Shown: one piece after another, positions 7,614-13,036 of the stretch
How positions within the stretch are numbered: position 1 is the first letter of the stretch
Layout of the letters: each line of letters opens with the position of its first letter
Source of the DNA: Candidatus Dojkabacteria bacterium UBA2222
GTDB taxonomy: Bacteria > Patescibacteriota > Dojkabacteria > SC72
Assembly: GCA_002328465.1 (NCBI GenBank)
Contig: DCUE01000063.1
Location: 1-13,036 of the forward strand
DNA: 13,036 nucleotides
Reading direction: 5' to 3'
Position numbers and translations under genes: made by a program
Notes under the pieces: generated by a model
What the model was told of the DNA's origin: nothing
The model's database searches: none
What the model saw: the letters and a program-made list of their open reading frames with translations, nothing else

Positions 7614-9436
7614 TATGTTTTTAGTATGCTCAAGAATGCTTCCTGAGGGATGTTTACTTGTCCTATCTGCTTTAACCTCTTCTTACCTTTTTTCTGTTTC
7701 TCTAGGAGTTTTAATCTTCTTGTATAGTCTCCACCATATAGCTTTGCGGTAACATCTTTCCTGAATCCTTTTACATCCTCTCTTGCAATTATTTTAGCTC
7801 CTATGGCTGCTTGAAGAGGAATAGGGAACTGTTGTCTTGGTATTTCTTCTTTCATTATTTCTAAGAGTTTCGTTGCCTTAGATTGTGCTAACTCTTTTGT
7901 TTCAAGAAAACTAAGAGCTGGAATCTCTTCATGATTAACAAGCACAGATACTTTTACTAAATCTACAGGGAAGAAATCTATGAATTCATATTCCATTGAA
8001 GCGTATCCATTTGATTTATTTTTGAGTAAATCAAAGAAATTTGAAACTAAAGAAGCAAGGGGAATATCATATTCTAAAACTATATATTGATCCTTAAGCT
8101 CAATTTCCCCTGAAGTATTTGAAAGATATTGAGTATTAACATATACACCTCTTTTGTATTGGCATAAATCCATTAGTGGTCCCATGTATCTATCAGGAGT
8201 CATCATCTTTAATCTCACCCAAGGTTCGAATATTTCTGCTATCTCTGATGGATCTGGTAACTCTTGTGGAGTTTGTATCTCTATTTTACTTCCATCTGTT
8301 TTAGTTACCTTGTACTCGACTGTAGGTGCTGTGATAATTAGGTCAACATCATACTCTCTTTCTAATCTCTCTTGTATTATCTCCATATGTAGTAATCCAA
8401 GGAAACCACATCTGAAACCTGAACCTAAGAGATTTGATCTTTGATCAGAGAATGTCAAAGCGGCATCATTCATACTTAATTTGTTTAATCCAATCTTTAA
8501 TGGTTCATACTGATCTGTTGTTACAGGAAAGAATGTAGCAAAAACATTTGGTTTAGGAGTTTTATATCCCGCAAGTGGCTCTGTATCTTTTGAATCAGAT
8601 ATCGTATCTCCAACAGTGAACATACTAATATCTTTAAATCCGGTTGCAATATATCCTACCTCTCCAGTATTAAGCTCTGTTGTTTCCTCAAGGGTTGGTT
8701 TAAATATACCAATCTCTGTTGGTTTAAATGTATCACCCCTTTGAAGGATATAAAGGTCTTCGGATTTTCCCGGGATATATTTTGCTTTTCCTTCATATAT
8801 TCTTACAGCAACTACAACCCCCCTATGTTCATCATAGAAGGAATCAAATATTAGGGCCTTAAGAGGAGTATTAGTTTCTCCCTTTGGAGGAGGACATCTG
8901 TCTACAATTGCATCTAGTAACTGTTCTACTCCCTCTCCTGTTTTTCCTGAGACTTTGAGAATTTCCTCTCTTTTAAAACCTAAGAGTTGTATTAATTCAT
9001 CTTCCCTCTCTTTGAGATTTGTATTTGGTAAATCTATTTTGTTAACTACAGGGATTAATGTTAAGCCCAACTCTAAGGCTTTCTGTGTATTAGAAATGGT
9101 TTGAGCTTGTACTCCCTGAGAGGCATCTACTAAAAGTATTGCAGCTTCGCATGCTGCCAATGATCTAGATACTTCATATGAGAAATCTACATGCCCAGGT
9201 GTATCGATGAGATTAAGCTCAATGTCTTTCCACATCATTCTGCAAGCTTGTAATTTGATTGTAATACCCTTCTCTTGTTCTAAGTCTAATCTGTCTAAAA
9301 TTCTTGATTCTCTCTTATCCCTAGAGATATCTATATGAGCAGCTTCAAGCATTCTATCTGCTAGTGTAGACTTTCCATGATCTATATGTGCAATTATTGA
9401 AAAATTGCGAATTTTATTTAAGTGTGAATCCCCCAT
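7613..9436 (-). CDS. lepA: elongation factor 4 (LepA), ribosome back-translocating GTPase
   Basis: 607 residues, the usual LepA length. It is a ribosome-associated GTPase of the EF-G superfamily that can reverse translocation and aids 30S maturation and translation under stress. Visible: P-loop AHIDHGKST (16-24), EQEKGITIK (switch I), DTPGHVDF (78-85), NKID (132-135), EF-G-like domains II, III and V, and the LepA-specific C-terminus with AKLYGGDYTRRLKLLEKQK (tRNA-contacting region). The start at 9434-9436 puts the P-loop at the expected distance. There is no clear Shine-Dalgarno sequence; a TATAAT-like AT run lies in the 47-base gap upstream but has no matching -35. Upstream lie two membrane genes and rpsT, an arrangement that resembles the rpsT...lepA neighbourhood of Firmicutes. 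It overlaps recF by one base. Confidence 0.98.
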   Translation of the reverse strand: MGDSHLNKIRNFSIIAHIDHGKSTLADRMLEAAHIDISRDKRESRILDRLDLEQEKGITIKLQACRMMWKDIELNLIDTPGHVDFSYEVSRSLAACEAAILLVDASQGVQAQTISNTQKALELGLTLIPVVNKIDLPNTNLKEREDELIQLLGFKREEILKVSGKTGEGVEQLLDAIVDRCPPPKGETNTPLKALIFDSFYDEHRGVVVAVRIYEGKAKYIPGKSEDLYILQRGDTFKPTEIGIFKPTLEETTELNTGEVGYIATGFKDISMFTVGDTISDSKDTEPLAGYKTPKPNVFATFFPVTTDQYEPLKIGLNKLSMNDAALTFSDQRSNLLGSGFRCGFLGLLHMEIIQERLEREYDVDLIITAPTVEYKVTKTDGSKIEIQTPQELPDPSEIAEIFEPWVRLKMMTPDRYMGPLMDLCQYKRGVYVNTQYLSNTSGEIELKDQYIVLEYDIPLASLVSNFFDLLKNKSNGYASMEYEFIDFFPVDLVKVSVLVNHEEIPALSFLETKELAQSKATKLLEIMKEEIPRQQFPIPLQAAIGAKIIAREDVKGFRKDVTAKLYGGDYTRRLKLLEKQKKGKKRLKQIGQVNIPQEAFLSILKT

Positions 9437-9483
9437 AGAATATGGGTAATTATATTATATTTATCAACAAAAAAGATACTTAA

Positions 9484-10038
9484 TTACTGAATTTCTCTGA
9501 TTTTAAGATCAAAATCTTCATTAAATTGAACATTTGAGAAACTTTCGACTACAAGATATATAACATATTTCTGATTTGGGAGTAGGAGAATTTTCTGTGT
9601 AGTTACATCACCATTAGGACTTTGTAGTATATACCCCTGGTCATTAATAATCATAGAGATGTTAGAGTAGGTAGGAAGATGAGTATTTCCATATATTTCA
9701 AGTTTAACCTCAATATTTTTATTATTCTTTATCTCTAATATCGGTTTGGAGTACCTATCAGCATCTCTTCTGGTGAGTATTGTGGTATATGTATATGTTC
9801 CACTTTCATCTTGTTGTATTTTCTCTCTATTAAAGATTTGGTGTGTTCCACCAATTACATTTATTTCTACCTCTGTTTTACTACTTACACCAAGCACATC
9901 TAAATCTTTCAAAACTTTTGTGATTGGTTCAAGATTCATGACGGTAATAGTGGGTAATATGAAAAGTAGAGCAAGTAAACCAAATACAAAAGGTTCTAAT
10001 ACGGTGGTAAGAAATTTTTTAAATTTTTGATTTTTCAT
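9484..10038 (-). CDS. single-pass membrane protein with extracytoplasmic beta-rich domain, unknown
   Basis: 184 residues. A basic N-terminus (MKNQKFKKF) precedes one hydrophobic helix (about 14-36), as in a signal anchor, and the rest (about 50-184) is predicted outside the cytoplasm. That part alternates polar and hydrophobic residues with many Thr, Val, Ile and Asn (TYTYTTILTRRD, NIEVKLEIYGN, KILLLPNQKYVIYLVV), typical of a beta sandwich. There is no cysteine and no catalytic motif that I recognise. The gene starts in a TAATG overlap with the four-helix membrane gene, so the two products are probably made together and may form a complex. It precedes lepA by 47 bases. I do not recognise a named family. 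Confidence 0.75.
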   Translation of the reverse strand: MKNQKFKKFLTTVLEPFVFGLLALLFILPTITVMNLEPITKVLKDLDVLGVSSKTEVEINVIGGTHQIFNREKIQQDESGTYTYTTILTRRDADRYSKPILEIKNNKNIEVKLEIYGNTHLPTYSNISMIINDQGYILQSPNGDVTTQKILLLPNQKYVIYLVVESFSNVQFNEDFDLKIREIQ

Positions 10039-10586
10039 TAGTAATATTTCTTACTATCAGGATATACCCTACTGATTTCAATTTCAAATGTTTTTAATGC
10101 TCCGAAACCAGATAATATGGAGAGTAAGCCAGAAACAATAGCGATCCATGAATAGGTATCTCCTTCAAGTGCATTCTTAATTATTATACCGGTACATAGC
10201 CAAAGAAATACACACCAAACGAATATTCTAAGGAAGGTTGTATCATCTCTTGTAATCCATTGTAGGATATTAAACTTTGCAAGTTTAACTATAGTTTTGG
10301 GATTGTTTAAACTAGATTGAAAGAGAGCAGTTTTAATTATTTGGTAGAGTGTTGGTACTGCTATTACAATTAGCATCATTAAATCAGAAATTGAATTAAC
10401 AAAGTATGTAATCTGAGAATCTTCGAAATATATTTGAGTAGAGAAGATACCGTTAATATCATTCCCAATCTCTAAGGGAAAACCATATTTTCCACTTACT
10501 ATAAAGATTCCTAAAGCCTTTCCAGCAATCATTAATATTGCTGGTACTAATGAATCTCTAAGTGCTCTTTTGAGTAGTTTCGACAT
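10038..10586 (-). CDS. four-helix integral membrane protein, unknown
   Basis: 182 residues from the ATG at 10584-10586. This start gives a basic MSKLLKRALRD N-terminus and a 29-base overlap with rpsT; a start further upstream would lie deeper inside rpsT. Four hydrophobic segments are visible at about 12-31, 66-88, 118-139 and 146-165, separated by short polar loops with charged stretches (NNPKTIVKLAKF, ITRDD). The C-terminus ends in Tyr-Tyr. There are no catalytic or transporter motifs that I recognise, and it does not look like a pilin or a VirB6. It overlaps the next gene by one base (TAATG), so the two membrane genes form a coupled pair lodged between rpsT and lepA. Function unknown. Confidence 0.72.
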   Translation of the reverse strand: MSKLLKRALRDSLVPAILMIAGKALGIFIVSGKYGFPLEIGNDINGIFSTQIYFEDSQITYFVNSISDLMMLIVIAVPTLYQIIKTALFQSSLNNPKTIVKLAKFNILQWITRDDTTFLRIFVWCVFLWLCTGIIIKNALEGDTYSWIAIVSGLLSILSGFGALKTFEIEISRVYPDSKKYY

Positions 10587-10854
10587 TATCTTTGGACAGT
10601 TTATTAAGTTGAACTGCAAGTCTAGATTTCTTTCGACTTGCCTTACCCTTGTTTATAACATTTTTCTTGGATGCTTTGTCAAGGACCTTATATACCTGCT
10701 TTAATGATTTCTCGGCTTTTTCCTTCTCACCAGTTGAAATATTGCTTTGAAAGGATTTAATAGACTTCTTAACTCTATTTCTGAGTCTATCATTATATAC
10801 TGTCTTTCTCTTCGTACTTCTTAAATCTTTTATAGATGTTTTTAAGTTAGGCAT
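10558..10854 (-). CDS. rpsT: 30S ribosomal protein S20
   Basis: 98 residues, very basic and helical, binding the 16S rRNA at the base of the small subunit. It begins MPNLKTSIKDLR, and the S20 landmarks RLRNRVKKSIK, LDKASKKNVINKGKASRKKSRL and the terminal LNKLSK are visible. The last dozen residues (DNVETTQKST) extend slightly past the usual end. It is the first gene of the long - strand gene string and has a good promoter just upstream. No strong Shine-Dalgarno sequence is seen before the ATG, a pattern shared by several genes here. Its 3' end overlaps the start of the four-helix membrane gene by 29 bases. Confidence 0.95.
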   Translation of the reverse strand: MPNLKTSIKDLRSTKRKTVYNDRLRNRVKKSIKSFQSNISTGEKEKAEKSLKQVYKVLDKASKKNVINKGKASRKKSRLAVQLNKLSKDNVETTQKST

Positions 10855-10895
10855 TGCTACTATATATTATTAAAAATGATTGATAACTGCTGTGT

Positions 10896-10924
10896 ATTAT
10901 ATATATAACTAGGGTGTTTGTAAA
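10896..10924 (-). promoter_or_regulatory. sigma70-type promoter of the rpsT-lepA-recF-virB4 gene string
   Basis: Read on the - strand: -35 TTTACA (10919-10924, five of six), a 17-base spacer, then -10 TATAAT (10896-10901, perfect). Transcription should start near 10889, about 35 bases before the rpsT ATG. The bases upstream of the -35 are an A/T run like an UP element (the 16-bp palindrome at 10923-10938). This is the clearest promoter in the window. Confidence 0.72.
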
Positions 10925-10946
10925 TAAAAATTTTTATTGATACACT
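10918..10946 (+). promoter_or_regulatory. possible divergent promoter for the He_PIG-like/FN3-like gene pair
   Basis: On the + strand, TTGTAA (10918-10923, four of six) and TACACT (10941-10946, four of six) are separated by 17 bases. Transcription would begin only a few bases before the ATG at 10956, making a nearly leaderless mRNA. The -35 box shares bases with the -35 of the opposite rpsT promoter, so polymerases on the two promoters would exclude each other. Confidence 0.3.
10923..10938. repeat. 16-bp perfect A/T palindrome between divergent promoters
   Basis: AATAAAAATTTTTATT is its own reverse complement, centred between 10930 and 10931. It sits upstream of the rpsT -35 box and inside the spacer of the putative opposite promoter. 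It may be an UP element for rpsT, a bend, or an operator; in such AT-rich DNA it may also be chance. Confidence 0.5.
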
Positions 10947-10955
10947 ATTTTATAT

Positions 10956-11345
10956 ATGATTAATACAAAAAAGATACTTCTTATCATTTTCATTGTTCTA
11001 ATTCCCTCTATTGCGATATATTCGACTATATCTTTACTATCAAAGGTGGAGGAGGAGGTAAAAGGTGCGAAAGATTCTGTTAGCATTTGTACGCCATATA
11101 TAACCAATATGATACCCAATGTTGCATATGTAAATACGGAGTACTTTTTCTCTCCAAGGGTGGTTGGGTGTGATATGCAGTTAGTTGATATTAAGGTAAG
11201 TGGTGTAGAATGGTTAACAGTAACAGAGGGGAAATATCTTTACGGTATACCTTCTATTACTGATATTGGAACACATAGGATTGAAATATCTGCAATAAGT
11301 CCTACAGGGAGTTCAAAATTAATAGATTACATTATTGTTAAATAA
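10956..11345 (+). CDS. membrane-anchored protein with one He_PIG-like Ig domain
   Basis: 129 residues. The N-terminus (MINTKKILLIIFIVLIPSIA) is a signal peptide or signal anchor; a short charged spacer with KVEEEVKGAKD follows, then one beta-sandwich domain from about residue 45. The end of the domain (VEWLTVTEGKYLYGIPSI, then TDIGTHRIEISAISPTG) fits the putative Ig/cadherin-like He_PIG pattern, in which a Trp-Leu strand is followed by G-x-P and then a G-T-H/Y turn. Cysteines occur at 45 (in ICTPY) and 72, possibly a disulfide. There is one base between its stop and the next ATG, so the two are one transcription unit. Role unknown; outer-surface binding or structural protein is the natural guess. 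Confidence 0.72.
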   Translation: MINTKKILLIIFIVLIPSIAIYSTISLLSKVEEEVKGAKDSVSICTPYITNMIPNVAYVNTEYFFSPRVVGCDMQLVDIKVSGVEWLTVTEGKYLYGIPSITDIGTHRIEISAISPTGSSKLIDYIIVK

Positions 11346-11346
11346 T

Positions 11347-11742
11347 ATGAAGAATAATTGGTATGTAACAATTGGGATATTAGGAATACTCCTCATTGTT
11401 ATTGTGCTAGTTGTTTTTAGAGTCTCTGGATCTGAGGATTCCATATATGTAGAAGGGTGTACTCCTTACAATGTACAGATTCAAAGGGGTATTAAAGAGA
11501 ATACTGTTGAAATCTCATGGAAAAGTAAGGAGAAGTGTTCAGGATATATTCTTTATGGGAAAGAGATGAAGGGATTGGATATGGTAGGGGTAGATTTGAA
11601 GAACGAAACGCAGAGTAAGGATCACTTTGTAATAGTTGAAAGCTTAGTTACTTCGAAAAGATATTTCTTCTCAATAGTGTCCAATGGGGTAAGTTTCGGA
11701 AAAGATGGTCTTCCTCTACAGTTCTCTATCGATTCCCTTTAG
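11347..11742 (+). CDS. membrane-anchored protein with one fibronectin type III-like domain
   Basis: 131 residues from the ATG at 11347-11349, one base after the previous stop; a TTG at 11335 is in frame but inside the upstream gene and less likely. A hydrophobic helix (about 7-25, ILGILLIVIVLVVF) anchors the protein. The rest resembles one fibronectin type III or purple-acid-phosphatase N-domain fold: NTVEISWKSKEKCSGYILYG (52-71), then HFVIVESL and KRYFFSIVSNG. Cysteines at 38 (in GCTPY) and 64 mirror the pair in the preceding protein (spacing 26 against 27). Its last 17 bases overlap the 3' end of the convergent surface-protein gene. No enzyme motif. Function unknown, probably a surface partner of its neighbour. 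Confidence 0.72.
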   Translation: MKNNWYVTIGILGILLIVIVLVVFRVSGSEDSIYVEGCTPYNVQIQRGIKENTVEISWKSKEKCSGYILYGKEMKGLDMVGVDLKNETQSKDHFVIVESLVTSKRYFFSIVSNGVSFGKDGLPLQFSIDSL

Positions 11743-13036
11743 ATTTCTTTCTTAATATTTTCTCTTCAAAGTATTTCTTAGGATTTGTTACCTTGTATTT
11801 TGTTAATTCTAAATCTCCGTATATTTTTGATTTTACAATACTCTCAGAGATATAGTTTCCCTCTGGTCTAACATACACTAGCCATCCGGTTAGTAGTATG
11901 AGCATTCCAAGTAATATTCTTACGATGAAATTATCGAATATGCCTGTCTCTGGAATCTCTTGCTCTTCTTCCGTTATATTGTCGCAATCTTGTGCTACAA
12001 CTAAGTAAACTTCTGCTCTCAATGTGGCTGGGTCAAGAGGAATTTCGACAGGATTTACGATTATTTCGTTTAGGTTTTGTCCAGCAATTGCTTTAGAGCC
12101 TGCATTTGCTTGGAATCGAATAGTTAAAGAAGATTCTGCAGGAACACTCCAAGGAGTAGATGGTTGCCATACTATTTCTTGGGAATCACCAATAGGGGTT
12201 ACTGTAACAAGCGGAGAATCTTGAACTGTTGTACCATTTACAGCAGTACTATTAACTACATATGTGAATCCTAATGGTAGTTTATCTTTTACAGAGGTTA
12301 TACTGTCTGCAACACTCTTGCTGTTTCTAACAGTAATTGTATATGTTGCCGTATTGCTTCCGTCAGACCTTTCCACACATGATTCAGCAACAATCTTACT
12401 GGCTGTGAAATTGGACTTATCATCATCGTCTACTGGATTTATGATTGGGTCAGGGTCTGGATTTGGAGCTACACTATCAACGAATTTAACAGTAGTACTT
12501 GCAGAGCCAACGTTTATTTCATCCAAGAAGACTTCTGCCATTATATTTAAATCTCCTAAATGATTATTCAATATATTAAAAGAGTCACTACTGAAATTAG
12601 TAGTATCATACAAATCTAATTTAGACATAGAAATAGTTCCCTTTGCTGGCTCTACCGTAATTCCATCTACTGCTGTTAATGTTGAGAACCCAGAACTAAA
12701 GGTATATCTAATCTTTACGTTTGTACTGTTTAATTGCCCTACAGATATTGTGATTAAAGATATCTTAGTCTTTCCATCAGCTTGTTGTTCTGTAGAAGCA
12801 GTCATACCTGTAACCATACTCGCTGTCGCAGTCTGTATGTCTACAATTCTTCTACACACAATTGAGTTAATTTGTTCTCCTTGAGCATCTTTCGCAGTTG
12901 CTATTACCTCTACAGAGTTTATTCCCTCAAACTCTGTTATCTTTTTTGTAATTTTATTTCCTTCAACCTTATCTGGAGTAACTGTTTCACTATTTATTTT
13001 GAATGTATAGTCAACATATGTTGATTTATCGAAGGT
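11726..13036 (-). CDS. large surface protein, C-terminal part: Ig-like and DUF11-like domains, IPETG motif and membrane anchor
   Basis: The frame is open to the right edge, so the N-terminus lies outside the window and the GTG at 12857-12859 is internal. 436 residues are visible. From the left of the protein: an Ig-like end (INSVEVIATAKDAQGEQ) with a Cys in VCRRIVD; a beta domain of about 130 residues with LNSTNVKIRYTFSSG and a DVFLDE-type strand; and a Pro/Asp linker (NPDPDPIINPVDDDD). Next is a DUF11-like repeat (CVERSDGSNTATYTITVRN, then KDKLPLGFTYV and SSLTIRFQANAG), then EEEQEIPETG (IPETG at 11942-11956). A membrane helix (about IVRILLGMLILLTGWLVYV) follows, and a basic tail of about 47 residues ends in RKKSKGNR. 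DUF11 proteins are typical bacterial cell-surface proteins. IPETG before the helix resembles a sortase LPxTG motif, but the long tail is atypical. It converges on and overlaps the FN3-like gene by 17 bases. Confidence 0.85.
   Translation of the reverse strand, partial: TFDKSTYVDYTFKINSETVTPDKVEGNKITKKITEFEGINSVEVIATAKDAQGEQINSIVCRRIVDIQTATASMVTGMTASTEQQADGKTKISLITISVGQLNSTNVKIRYTFSSGFSTLTAVDGITVEPAKGTISMSKLDLYDTTNFSSDSFNILNNHLGDLNIMAEVFLDEINVGSASTTVKFVDSVAPNPDPDPIINPVDDDDKSNFTASKIVAESCVERSDGSNTATYTITVRNSKSVADSITSVKDKLPLGFTYVVNSTAVNGTTVQDSPLVTVTPIGDSQEIVWQPSTPWSVPAESSLTIRFQANAGSKAIAGQNLNEIIVNPVEIPLDPATLRAEVYLVVAQDCDNITEEEQEIPETGIFDNFIVRILLGMLILLTGWLVYVRPEGNYISESIVKSKIYGDLELTKYKVTNPKKYFEEKILRKKSKGNR

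Noticed and set aside
9437..9483. Internal promoter for lepA from TATAAT-like repeats in the 47-base gap.
   Set aside because: Two overlapping TATAAT matches occur in an AT run, but no -35-like hexamer lies 16-18 bases upstream. It remains possible but not supported.
10587..10619. Longer start for the four-helix membrane protein.
   Set aside because: It would add an atypical 11-residue leader lying deeper in rpsT; the ATG at 10584-10586 gives a normal basic N-terminus before the first helix.
12857..12859. GTG as start of the DUF11-type surface protein.
   Set aside because: The same frame stays open for 59 codons to the window edge and encodes Ig-like sequence, so the GTG is an internal Val and the gene is partial.
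1..13036. Possible UGA recoding (UGA as Gly, as in Gracilibacteria/Absconditabacteria), suggested by 14 of 14 stops being TAA or TAG.
   Set aside because: All recognisable genes (lepA, recF, virB4, rpsT, sufS) read full length with no in-frame TGA, so no UGA is being used as a sense codon. Rare TGA stops fit AT-rich DNA with the standard bacterial code.

Overview
The window is AT-rich and very tightly packed. It contains 14 protein genes (two cut by the window edges), no rRNA, tRNA, transposon or CRISPR that I can see, and no gene-free stretch longer than about 100 bases. All 14 stop codons are TAA or TAG. The PrgI / TraC-like / VirB4 trio, very short spacers, weak or absent Shine-Dalgarno sequences and a bare Lon-type ATPase together suggest a small-genome bacterium of the Candidate Phyla Radiation (Patescibacteria; for example a Dojkabacteria- or Microgenomates-like lineage). 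That placement is inference from gene content, not from a phylogenetic marker analysis.

Left part, + strand (1-2457): the 3' part of a SufS-type cysteine desulfurase (Fe-S cluster assembly), then a 380-residue protein that matches only the AAA+ core of Lon protease. The Lon-like protein has no peptidase domain and its pore-loop aromatic residue is replaced.

Middle, - strand (10854 down to 2454): what looks like one long polycistron read right to left. The order is rpsT (ribosomal protein S20), a four-helix membrane protein, a single-pass membrane protein with an outside beta-rich domain, lepA (EF4), recF, prgI-family protein, TraC-like protein, VirB4/TraC ATPase and a ~70-residue unknown protein. 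Neighbours overlap (three TAATG stop/start junctions) or are separated by 50 bases or less. A good sigma70-type promoter (TTTACA, 17 bp, TATAAT) stands in front of rpsT. The rpsT...lepA pairing recalls the neighbourhood known from Firmicutes, but recF and an ATPase-driven type IV secretion core have been appended. Translation, DNA repair and envelope secretion may therefore share one transcript.

Right part (10956-13036): two small + strand genes encode membrane-anchored single Ig-fold proteins (one He_PIG-like, one fibronectin type III-like) that share a CTPY motif and a matching cysteine spacing. Converging on them from the right edge is the C-terminal part of a large surface protein with Ig-like and DUF11-like domains, an IPETG motif and a C-terminal membrane anchor. 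With the transthyretin-like tail on the PrgI protein and the beta domain near rpsT, the window is rich in small extracytoplasmic beta-domain proteins beside a secretion ATPase. A functional link between these surface proteins and the secretion module is plausible but unproven.
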